From contig DCAJ01000075.1 in NCBI GenBank assembly GCA_002311455.1, positions 43,975 to 51,088 on the forward strand: DNA of 7,114 bases, written 5' to 3'. Positions 1 to 6,702 of the stretch are shown here, in pieces (positions within the stretch are counted from its first letter, which is position 1; each line of letters starts with the position of its first letter). The notes below the pieces were generated by a model. That model saw nothing but the letters and a program-made list of their open reading frames with translations, did no database searches and was not told where the DNA came from. The position numbers were made by a program, and so were the translations under genes. Source of the stretch: Anaerolineales bacterium UBA1136. GTDB lineage: Bacteria; Chloroflexota; Anaerolineae; Anaerolineales; UBA11657.

Positions 1-13
1 TTATTGAACATAT

Positions 14-1171
14 TTATGGCTGTACGCCCGCAAAACTGCTGTAATGATATTGAATGCGGCCCTGCCGCATTCCAAGTGTGTCTTTTCCACCAGCTAGCTG
101 CCCAGATGGGCTATGGAAGGTCCAATAAAAGGTCCATGAAGAGCCTGTGCCACGTACCTGATCAATTGCGAAGGTGCCAGCAGGGAGCGCTTCATGTAGT
201 AAGTAATGGTACCAGTCTTTAATGGACTGTATTCCTAGTAATAGTCGTTGAGCATTTACATGTCCTGCATTCTCGTGATAAAGACTTGCTATAGATTCAA
301 TATCGCGATTATTTAGTGCTTCTATGTAATTGTGTAGAGGGTCGTTTGGAACATTTGGTATTGTTGGGGCAGGAGCCACAATGTTAGGCTCGGAAGCTGT
401 CGACAAGGGCCACTTGAACCTAGCAACTGCGTCCCATAGATCGTGGTGTCCTGAGCTAGTGGCCCAATCCCATGAATACGTGTTAGCCGCAGTCAAACCC
501 AGCTCTAGAGCCTTATTGTAAAAGCTTTGTTGGTCATCTGCTGTTGCTACCCACCCACCTGCACCGTATGCTGAACCTATAGGGATTACCGGGCGTTGAT
601 AACCCACGAGTCTTGTGTCGGTGAACTCGTCGACAGATCTCGCAAGTTGCGCGCCAGCATTATGTGCTTGTTCCCAATAGACCTGTGGCATGTTGAAGTC
701 GCATTGTTCTAGAAAAGCTGACCAAGGCAGTTCACGATGATATGTGGGAAATCGGTAAGAGCTTAACGCAATCGGGTGATTCGGCAACCCCTGTCTTAAG
801 TCAGCCATAAAATGTCGTGCAGCTGCATCTTTACCACGCCATTTATATTCATGCTCTGCGTCGATTACATAGCCGTCCAGTTGTAGTTCTGTGGTACGTT
901 TAACAGCAACTCTAGCTTCTCCGGACGGGTCGTTACCTTTTACATAATGCCAGCCCCACACTTGTATTCCACGGTTCTTTAAAGCTTGAGTTACAGAAGG
1001 GACAAGGTCGTTATTATTGCGATCATACCCGAATGGGTATCGAGTATCAGCGATTTTTATCAGTACGTGGGTCAAATTAGCATCAGCTGCTTTTGATGCT
1101 ATTGCTTCTGCATCACCGCCCTCGCAGTTAAGAATGCGCCAAATGAAAAAACCTTTCCCCTCTACCGTCAC
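14..1171 (-). CDS. TIM-barrel glycoside-hydrolase-like protein with C-terminal NTF2/SnoaL-like domain
   Basis: The 385-residue product appears to have two domains. Residues about 1-250 look like a glycoside-hydrolase-type (beta/alpha)8 barrel: regularly spaced strands such as HVLIKIAD, IQVWGWHY, GYVIDAEHEY and FNMPQVYW, with an acidic D-A-E pair at residues 104-106 where GH25-like and related barrels place catalytic acids. A Pro/Ala-rich linker (about 256-276) leads to residues 279-385, which resemble an NTF2/SnoaL-like fold (opening N-x-x-D-I-E-S-I-A-S-L-Y, then W-rich strands). No signal peptide or membrane helix is visible, so a cell-wall substrate is not supported by a localisation signal. 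The start is the GTG at 1171, five bases after a GGAGG; an in-frame GTG at 1183 overlaps that GGAGG and is unlikely. The stop is TAA. Substrate and activity are unknown. Both domain calls are inferences from pattern and should be read as fold-level only. Confidence 0.72.
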   Translation of the reverse strand: MTVEGKGFFIWRILNCEGGDAEAIASKAADANLTHVLIKIADTRYPFGYDRNNNDLVPSVTQALKNRGIQVWGWHYVKGNDPSGEARVAVKRTTELQLDGYVIDAEHEYKWRGKDAAARHFMADLRQGLPNHPIALSSYRFPTYHRELPWSAFLEQCDFNMPQVYWEQAHNAGAQLARSVDEFTDTRLVGYQRPVIPIGSAYGAGGWVATADDQQSFYNKALELGLTAANTYSWDWATSSGHHDLWDAVARFKWPLSTASEPNIVAPAPTIPNVPNDPLHNYIEALNNRDIESIASLYHENAGHVNAQRLLLGIQSIKDWYHYLLHEALPAGTFAIDQVRGTGSSWTFYWTFHSPSGQLAGGKDTLGMRQGRIQYHYSSFAGVQP

Positions 1172-1176
1172 TTTAA

Positions 1177-1181
1177 CCTCC
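1177..1181 (-). promoter_or_regulatory. Shine-Dalgarno GGAGG deciding the start of the barrel/NTF2 gene
   Basis: A perfect GGAGG (CCTCC on the plus strand) ends five bases before the GTG at 1171. It overlaps the more upstream in-frame GTG at 1183, so it selects the inner GTG as start. Confidence 0.75.
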
Positions 1182-1197
1182 ACACAATTTCAATACG

Positions 1198-1213
1198 AGT
1201 GTTAAAATACACT
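1198..1213 (+). promoter_or_regulatory. Candidate extended -10 promoter of rel within a short inverted repeat
   Basis: The hexamer TAAAAT (1203-1208) is preceded by TG plus one base (1200-1202), an extended -10 arrangement. No good -35 box is seen 16-18 bases upstream. The hexamer is flanked by the inverted arms AGTGT (1198-1202) and ACACT (1209-1213), so a dimeric regulator could sit on the -10 box. A start near 1215 would give a leader of about 45 bases before the rel ATG. Promoter and operator calls are inferences. Confidence 0.35.
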
Positions 1214-1260
1214 TGGTAGCAATAAGCGTGCCTCAACACATGTGACCATATGCGACAAAT

Positions 1261-3522
1261 ATGAAATTCAGTTCATTTTCTAGCAAACTAACTAAAGATT
1301 TTTCTGAGGCAGATCATTCTCTAATAGAGAAAGCTTACAAATTTGCTGATAAAGCGCACGAAGGTCAGACACGAGCCTCAGGCGAGCCTTTCATAGAACA
1401 TAGTATTGCCGTCGCTGCTATATTGGGCGACTTGGGTTTACCACCAGTAGTACTAGCAGCTGCTTTGCTACATGACGTAGTTGAAGACTCGACAGTGTCA
1501 CTTAGGTCAATTGAAAAGATGTTTGGAGATGAAGTGGCTCAGATGGTTGATGGAGTAACAAAGCTAACTGGGCAGGTACAAAGACAACACAGTGGTGATA
1601 ACTTTCAAAATCAAGAAAGTGACGATAGACATACTAAATACATATCTGATGATCAGGCTGAAACCATACGTAAGACATTCTTGGCAATGAGTGATGACGT
1701 ACGTATTGTAATCATCAAGCTCGCTGATAGACTGCACAATATGCGTACCCTTAACTCTTTGCCCAGGAACAGAAGACAGCGCATAGCTCAGGAGACACTA
1801 GACATTTTTGCTCCATTAGCTAGTAGGTTGGGTATGTGGCAGATAAAGTGGGAGCTGGAAGACTTAGGTTTTCGATATGTAAATCCGAAGAAATACAAAG
1901 AGATTGCTTTAGCTATCAATCGACATAGAGTTGAACGCGAGAAACACATTGAGGCAACAGTAGCTAGATTGCAGAAAGAGTTAGAACACCATGGTATTTC
2001 TGCCGATGTGACAGGACGCCCAAAACACATTTATTCAATATGGAACAAGATGCAGCGCAAGAATATTCCATTTGACCAAATTCATGACGTTCGTGCTGTA
2101 AGAGTGCTTGTTAAGGGAAAAAACGAATCTGTGACAGATACTTTGCTAAGGTCAGATGAAATGGAACAGCAGGCTATCGCAGATTGCTATCAAGTTTTGG
2201 GGATTGTTCATCATCTATGGAGTCCTATACCCGGCGAGTTTGATGACTATGTGGCAACTCCTAAAGATAATTTTTATCAGTCACTTCATACTAATGTAGT
2301 TAACGATGAAGGTAATACTTTAGAGGTGCAGATACGTACTGAATTTATGCATGAGGGCGCAGAATATGGTATAGCGTCACATTGGCGATACAAAGAGGAT
2401 GGCAAGAGAAAACAGGACAAATCTTTTGATAGACGTATAAATTGGTTGCGCTCAATGATGGACTGGAGACAAGAATTGACTGATGGTCACGAATTTGTCG
2501 ATGCTCTTAAATCAGACTTGTTTCCTGATAGGATATTAGCATTTACGCCACGAGGAGACATTATAGACCTGCCTACTGGAGCAACACCAATAGATTTTGC
2601 TTACCACATCCACACGTCAGTAGGTGAGCGTTGTCGAGGCGCCAAGGTTAACGGAAGTCTGGTTTCTCTGAATCATCTGTTAAAGTCTGGAGATCAGGTA
2701 GAGGTATTAACCTCTAAAACTGGCAGACCTAGCCGAGACTGGTTGAACAGTGATCTTGGTTATGTGCGATCTGCTCGTGCTCGCGAAAATATAAGGTCCT
2801 GGTTTAAACGTCAAGCACGTAATGAGAACATTACTATGGGTCGATCTATTGTTGAACGTGAGCTAAAAAAATTAAGTATCAAAGGATATTCTATTGAGAA
2901 GGCAGCAACACTGTTCGGCTACAAAGTAGTGGAAGACTTTTTTGCTGCTGTTGGGTACGGTGATATTCAGGGTCAAACTGTGATAAACCGTATTGTTGAA
3001 TTAGTTCGAGGTAAGTCAGAGGAGGAAGCCGAAAGTTTGCCGCCTCCTGAAGACGCAAAACACGACTTACAGATAGAACCCCCTGAAGTTAGTGTTTCTG
3101 GTACTAAAGGACTACTCACTCGTTTAGCGAGATGCTGTCATCCGGTCCCAGGAGACCAAATTATAGGTTACACTACTCGTGTGCGTGGAGTCACTATTCA
3201 TCGTAAGGATTGTCCCAATATACTTCGGGTCCGTGAACATGACCGTTTGATTAGTGTTGAGTGGAGAACAAAACCTGACAAAGTGTATCCGGTTACGGTA
3301 CGTATAGAGGCTTTTGATCGTGAGGGTCTAATGCGTGATATATCCACTATTGCAGCAGACGAGCATGTGAACATGGGAGATGTGACATCATTTATCAAAG
3401 GTCATGAAGTTCATCTAAATGTTATTTTAGAGGTGTCTAATCTTAGTCAACTTAGCAGGGTGCTTAGCAGAGTAGAAGAATTGACTAACGTGACCATGGT
3501 ACAACGTTATAGGCCAGGTTGA
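1261..3522 (+). CDS. rel: Long RelA/SpoT-family (p)ppGpp synthetase/hydrolase
   Basis: This 753-residue cytoplasmic enzyme makes (p)ppGpp from ATP and GDP/GTP and probably degrades it. Order of domains: HD hydrolase (about 20-200) with H47, H71-D72, E75-D76 and D156/N160 in KLADRLHN; synthetase (about 245-380) with RPKHIYSI at 253-260, D276, Y339 in YQSLHT and E356 in EVQIRT; TGS (about 423-485); helical region; zinc-finger-like segment with C625-C626, H647 and C651; and a C-terminal ACT/RRM domain (about 676-750). Length and order match long Rel enzymes. The hydrolase residues look complete, yet the synthetase carries E326-F-D-D, the acidic motif of monofunctional RelA, instead of the basic RxKD of most bifunctional enzymes. 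Two insertions relative to streptococcal Rel are visible (about 104-135 and 285-306). ATG at 1261 is the first start after an in-frame TGA at 1243; no Shine-Dalgarno is visible. It diverges from the barrel gene and converges on folP. Confidence 0.97.
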   Translation: MKFSSFSSKLTKDFSEADHSLIEKAYKFADKAHEGQTRASGEPFIEHSIAVAAILGDLGLPPVVLAAALLHDVVEDSTVSLRSIEKMFGDEVAQMVDGVTKLTGQVQRQHSGDNFQNQESDDRHTKYISDDQAETIRKTFLAMSDDVRIVIIKLADRLHNMRTLNSLPRNRRQRIAQETLDIFAPLASRLGMWQIKWELEDLGFRYVNPKKYKEIALAINRHRVEREKHIEATVARLQKELEHHGISADVTGRPKHIYSIWNKMQRKNIPFDQIHDVRAVRVLVKGKNESVTDTLLRSDEMEQQAIADCYQVLGIVHHLWSPIPGEFDDYVATPKDNFYQSLHTNVVNDEGNTLEVQIRTEFMHEGAEYGIASHWRYKEDGKRKQDKSFDRRINWLRSMMDWRQELTDGHEFVDALKSDLFPDRILAFTPRGDIIDLPTGATPIDFAYHIHTSVGERCRGAKVNGSLVSLNHLLKSGDQVEVLTSKTGRPSRDWLNSDLGYVRSARARENIRSWFKRQARNENITMGRSIVERELKKLSIKGYSIEKAATLFGYKVVEDFFAAVGYGDIQGQTVINRIVELVRGKSEEEAESLPPPEDAKHDLQIEPPEVSVSGTKGLLTRLARCCHPVPGDQIIGYTTRVRGVTIHRKDCPNILRVREHDRLISVEWRTKPDKVYPVTVRIEAFDREGLMRDISTIAADEHVNMGDVTSFIKGHEVHLNVILEVSNLSQLSRVLSRVEELTNVTMVQRYRPG

Positions 3523-3545
3523 TACATACATGTTTGCACATCTCT

Positions 3546-4409
3546 TTAAGTGTTTCGTACTAAAGAGTCAGTCATTCGTGCTACTCGGGCTATAGACTTT
3601 ACGTCGTGTACTCGTATTATGTCGGCGCCACGAGCTATTCCTATTGAAATTGCCGCTGCCGTGCCTTCGAGCCTTTCGTCCACAGATAAATTCAGAGTAT
3701 ATCCTATGAAAGATTTTCTGGAAGGGCCAATTAATATTGGATAACCAAGCTCTGTAAAGTAATGAAGCTCGTTAATAAGTCGTTTATTTTGACTTACACT
3801 TTTCCCGAAACCTATCCCAGGGTCAATTACAATATTCTCCTTATCTATATTGGCGTTACGGGCCATGGCAATGGAATTTTCTAGCTCGGTTCTGATGCGT
3901 GGCAACAAGTCGTTATACAATGTGGTCGTATATCGGTTACCAAGCACCTCGTTAGTTTCGGTATCAAGTGGTCGACTACTGTTGTGCATTAAGATAACTG
4001 CAGATCTGTGCTTAGATATAATGTTTCCTAGTTCTGGATCCTGACGTAGTCCCCACACGTCATTTACGATAGATGCTCCCGCAGCGAGTGCTGCATCAGC
4101 TACGATTGATTTGCTAGTATCTATAGATATTGGTACAGAAATATTAGCTGCTAATGTTTGAATAACTGGTATGACTCTGTCTAATTCTTGACTGACTGTT
4201 ATAGGGCTGCTTCCTGGTCTTGTGCTTTCACCGCCTATGTCTAGCAAATGTGCACCATCTTTAACAAATTTTGTCCCCAACTCTAACGCAGCAGTAACTA
4301 ATTCTGCCTTTTGACCTAAACCGTCTCCAGAGAAAGAGTCAGGCGTGACATTGATTACACCCATTAGATATGTTTGCGTACCCCACTGGAAGTGATTTGG
4401 TAGATACAT
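3546..4409 (-). CDS. folP: Dihydropteroate synthase
   Basis: The 287-residue enzyme condenses p-aminobenzoate with dihydropterin pyrophosphate to form dihydropteroate in folate synthesis, and is the classical sulfonamide target. It is a single TIM-barrel domain with all expected signatures: MGVINVTPDSFSGDG at 16-30 (metal-ligand N20), DIGGESTRPGS at 57-67, D97 in SIDTSK, N116-D117, DPGIGFGKS at 197-204, GPSRKSF at 228-234, and R266-x-H268 near the C-terminus. Length is normal. ATG at 4409 gives a typical N-terminus (FQWGTQTYLMG), but no Shine-Dalgarno precedes it. The frame stays open for 31 codons further upstream without ATG, GTG or TTG. The gene lies 119 bp downstream of pyrG on the same strand with no terminator between them, so co-transcription is likely. 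Its stop is 23 bp from the rel stop, tail to tail. Confidence 0.96.
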   Translation of the reverse strand: MYLPNHFQWGTQTYLMGVINVTPDSFSGDGLGQKAELVTAALELGTKFVKDGAHLLDIGGESTRPGSSPITVSQELDRVIPVIQTLAANISVPISIDTSKSIVADAALAAGASIVNDVWGLRQDPELGNIISKHRSAVILMHNSSRPLDTETNEVLGNRYTTTLYNDLLPRIRTELENSIAMARNANIDKENIVIDPGIGFGKSVSQNKRLINELHYFTELGYPILIGPSRKSFIGYTLNLSVDERLEGTAAAISIGIARGADIIRVHDVKSIARVARMTDSLVRNT

Positions 4410-4528
4410 TAGTAGCGGTTCAGATAATGTGTTGGTTAATAATTTTGAAAATAAATCTGACTGTGCGTTTTGAGTAGGTACTTTTATCGGTTGTGGAATG
4501 AACTACGGTTGCTTGCCATTATTTTAGT

Positions 4529-6154
4529 TTAGCCAGTTGTACTCCTTGTTTTTGCTGATGCTTTTACGAATGCTGAAAATAGAGGATGAGGGCGATTAGG
4601 GCGAGAAAGAAATTCAGGATGGAATTGAACACCCAACATGAAAGGGTGGTCTCTAAGTTCTGCAATTTCAACTAGTTGTTCGTCTGGTGAAAGCCCAGAA
4701 AACACCACACCATTTTCAGAAAAAACTTGGCGATACTCATTGTTGAACTCGAAACGATGACGATGGCGCTCGCTGACATGCGAGTTGTCTGTAGTGCCGT
4801 ACGCCTCCGCAGCCCGAGTGCCAGGTATCAGCCTACATGGATATACACCTAAACGCATGGTTCCACCCATATCGCCAATGTTGCGCTGGTTAGGCATTAG
4901 GTCAATAATTGGATTAGAGGTTTCTTTATTAAACTCTGTTGAGTTGGCATCATTTGTGCCTAATATAAACCTTGCAAATTCTATGCACATTACCTGCATA
5001 CCTAGACATAGACCGAGGTACGGAATCTTGTTTTTTCGTGCCCAGCTGGCAGCATTAATCTTTCCTTCTACTCCGCGCTCTCCAAACCCCCCAGGAACTA
5101 CTATTCCATCGCATTTTTGTAGTAAATGATTAGAGTGGTTCACATCGAGGTTGCTGGATTGTATCCAGGTGATATCTATGTCGTGGCCTTGTGATAACCC
5201 AGCATGTCGTAATGCCTCTTTTACACTAATATAAGCATCTTCAAGTTCTACGTACTTTCCCACTACAGCTATTTGCAACGTGTCGGTCTGCTTGTAAACC
5301 GATTCAATGATTTTATTCCACTCTGACCAATCTGCGGATTTGTACTTGTCATGCAGATTTAACTTTTCCACCAAATAATTACCAAGATTTCTTTTCTCCA
5401 GCAACAGAGGAACCTCATAGGTGACCTTGGTCGTTGTTAGAGGAATAACAGCTTGTTCCGGTACGTCACAAAAAAGTGCAATCTTGGTGCACAGTTCTTG
5501 ATCTATGTCATAGTCGGCACGTGCCACGATTGCATCAGGTGAAATACCGATGGACCGCAATTCTCTAACTGAATGTTGAGTGGGCTTTGTTTTTAATTCG
5601 CCTGTGGCGCCTATGTGAGGCAACCAGGTGACATGGACGTAAACTGTATTTTCCCGCCCAAGTTCAGCACGTAGCTGCCGCAGAGCCTCTAGAAACGGTA
5701 GACTCTCTATATCACCAATAGTACCACCTACCTCTACGATTATTGTATCGGCCCCGGTTTCTTGCGGCACTAGTTTAATGTGACGTTTGATTTCATTGGT
5801 AATATGAGGGATTACTTGTATAGTGCCACCTAGGTAATCTCCACGTCGTTCTGCCGCGATGATATCAGAGTAAAGCTGGCCTGTAGTCACATTACAAACA
5901 CTTTGGAGATTGATATCTATGAATCTCTCATAGTGTCCAAGATCTAAATCGGTCTCAGCACCATCATTGGTGACAAATACTTCACCATGTTGATAAGGGG
6001 ACATGGTGCCAGGATCTACGTTAAGGTAAGGATCTAGCTTTTGTACCGATATTTTCAAACCTCTTTCTTTTAGCATGCGACCCATGGCTGCTGCCACAAT
6101 GCCTTTGCCTACAGAACTTACCACACCGCCAGTCACAAAAATATATTTAGTCAT
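4529..6154 (-). CDS. pyrG: CTP synthase
   Basis: The 541-residue enzyme aminates UTP to CTP using ATP and glutamine-derived ammonia, the last step of de novo pyrimidine synthesis. The N-terminal amidoligase domain (1 to about 265) has the P-loop GGVVSSVGKGI at 9-19, the QKLDPYLNVDPGTMSPYQHGE region at 38-58, the Mg-site acids in ETDLDLGHYERF, EVGGTIGDIES at 141-151 and the UTP/CTP-site KTKPTQHS at 188-195. The C-terminal class I glutamine amidotransferase domain (about 290-535) has PGGFGERG at 354-361, nucleophile C383 in GLCLGMQ, and H512/E514 in FHPEF. Length and motifs are fully normal. ATG at 6154 is fixed by the conserved N-terminus; no Shine-Dalgarno is present. A strong hairpin lies 26 bp upstream. 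Its 5' arm is purine-rich on the pyrG strand, so it does not match the Bacillus-type CTP-sensing attenuator, where the 5' arm is pyrimidine-rich. Confidence 0.98.
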   Translation of the reverse strand: MTKYIFVTGGVVSSVGKGIVAAAMGRMLKERGLKISVQKLDPYLNVDPGTMSPYQHGEVFVTNDGAETDLDLGHYERFIDINLQSVCNVTTGQLYSDIIAAERRGDYLGGTIQVIPHITNEIKRHIKLVPQETGADTIIVEVGGTIGDIESLPFLEALRQLRAELGRENTVYVHVTWLPHIGATGELKTKPTQHSVRELRSIGISPDAIVARADYDIDQELCTKIALFCDVPEQAVIPLTTTKVTYEVPLLLEKRNLGNYLVEKLNLHDKYKSADWSEWNKIIESVYKQTDTLQIAVVGKYVELEDAYISVKEALRHAGLSQGHDIDITWIQSSNLDVNHSNHLLQKCDGIVVPGGFGERGVEGKINAASWARKNKIPYLGLCLGMQVMCIEFARFILGTNDANSTEFNKETSNPIIDLMPNQRNIGDMGGTMRLGVYPCRLIPGTRAAEAYGTTDNSHVSERHRHRFEFNNEYRQVFSENGVVFSGLSPDEQLVEIAELRDHPFMLGVQFHPEFLSRPNRPHPLFSAFVKASAKTRSTTG

Positions 6155-6166
6155 TTAGTATATGTA

Positions 6167-6195
6167 TATATAGTGATACTAAAAGGGAGGGTCAC
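6167..6195 (-). promoter_or_regulatory. Candidate pyrG promoter overlapping the upstream terminator
   Basis: On the minus strand GTGACC (6195-6190) and TATATA (6172-6167) are separated by 17 bases; each matches four of six consensus positions. Transcription would begin about five bases before the pyrG ATG, giving a nearly leaderless message, consistent with the missing Shine-Dalgarno. The -35 box lies in the hairpin of the terminator. The AT-rich run offers several alternative -10 registers, so this is tentative. Confidence 0.35.
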
Positions 6196-6217
6196 TTATT
6201 GGGTGCCCTCCCTTTTT
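6181..6217 (-). terminator. Bidirectional intrinsic terminator between trxA and pyrG
   Basis: GGGAGGG (6185-6191) pairs perfectly with CCCTCCC (6206-6212). The stem continues with CAC (6193-6195) and GTG (6203-6205) past a bulged T, closing a seven-base loop. Flanking A4 (6181-6184) and T5 (6213-6217) supply a U-tract on either strand. Of the recognised genes only trxA, on the minus strand, is transcribed toward it, so it most likely ends the trxA unit 149 bp past the trxA stop and insulates pyrG. Confidence 0.88.
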
Positions 6218-6366
6218 CGTCGATGCCTGTGGTACAGTACTCTTGTGAGTTGATTTCGATCATTATTGGACCATATAGTGAAAACATGAATAGCATTTGA
6301 TATCAATAATTATTGCACAACTAGCAAGCGTATCTATTAAGTCGTGCCCGTACATTTCGTTTTGCT
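6218..6366. other. Intergenic stretch between trxA and its terminator, no recognised gene
   Basis: No convincing coding sequence or known RNA family is seen here. It contains two overlapping AT-rich perfect palindromes, TTGATATCAA (6297-6306) and CAATAATTATTG (6304-6315), and a weak plus-strand promoter-like pair (TTGATT 6250-6255, TATAGT 6274-6279). It probably forms a long 3' untranslated region of trxA. Confidence 0.4.
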
Positions 6367-6702
6367 CTAACTAGCGTCTTTCAACATAGCTTCTATCTTA
6401 GTGGTATATGTTGTGGCTGTGCCAGCGCCCACTACTCGATCCACCTCTTCGCCCCGTTTTATAAAAACCATAGTGGGTATACCCTGTATACCATACTTCA
6501 TTGCTAAGTCCGAGTTATCGTCTATATTTACTTTAGCTACCGTGATTTTTCCAGAGTATTGTGTAGCTAAGTCATCAAGTATTGGTGCTACGGTTTTGCA
6601 TGGACCGCACCATGGAGCCCAAAAGTCTAACATGACCGGCTTATCAGATTGTAATATAGCTTTCTCAAATGTTTTGTTGTCTACTTCAATTGGTGCTGTC
6701 AT
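6367..6702 (-). CDS. trxA: Thioredoxin
   Basis: This 111-residue cytoplasmic thioredoxin is a general protein disulfide reductase, recycled by thioredoxin reductase (not in this window). The active site W31-C-G-P-C35 is intact, as are the buried acid D26 in LDFWAPW, the K36 after the active site, and cis-proline P76 in GIPTMVFI, all at the E. coli Trx1 positions. Length is standard and there is no signal peptide. The ATG at 6702 is chosen because it gives the usual N-terminus; an in-frame TTG at 6714 directly abuts the GGAGG and cannot be used with it. GGAGG to ATG spacing is 12 bases, longer than ideal. The ATG overlaps the stop of the preceding 40-codon ORF (TAATG), suggesting translational coupling. 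The downstream terminator at 6181-6217 likely ends the unit. Confidence 0.96.
   Translation of the reverse strand: MTAPIEVDNKTFEKAILQSDKPVMLDFWAPWCGPCKTVAPILDDLATQYSGKITVAKVNIDDNSDLAMKYGIQGIPTMVFIKRGEEVDRVVGAGTATTYTTKIEAMLKDAS

Noticed and set aside
1172..1183. Upstream GTG start for the barrel gene adding four residues
   Set aside because: The GTG overlaps the GGAGG ribosome site, which is correctly spaced for the GTG at 1171.
4484..4519. Eleven-codon ORF between pyrG and folP as a leader peptide
   Set aside because: No ribosome site, no codon run typical of attenuation, and no following hairpin.
4785..5129. 114-codon plus-strand ORF inside pyrG
   Set aside because: It is antisense to a fully conserved CTP synthase and shows no domain or ribosome site; a shadow ORF.
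6181..6217. Hairpin as a CTP-sensing pyrG attenuator of the Bacillus type
   Set aside because: The 5' arm on the pyrG strand is purine-rich, whereas that mechanism needs a pyrimidine-rich arm to pair with extra 5' G residues; no suitable G-start promoter was seen upstream.
6250..6279. Plus-strand promoter (TTGATT, 18 bp, TATAGT) antisense to trxA
   Set aside because: Such matches are frequent in AT-rich spacer, and no plus-strand gene or terminator supports it.
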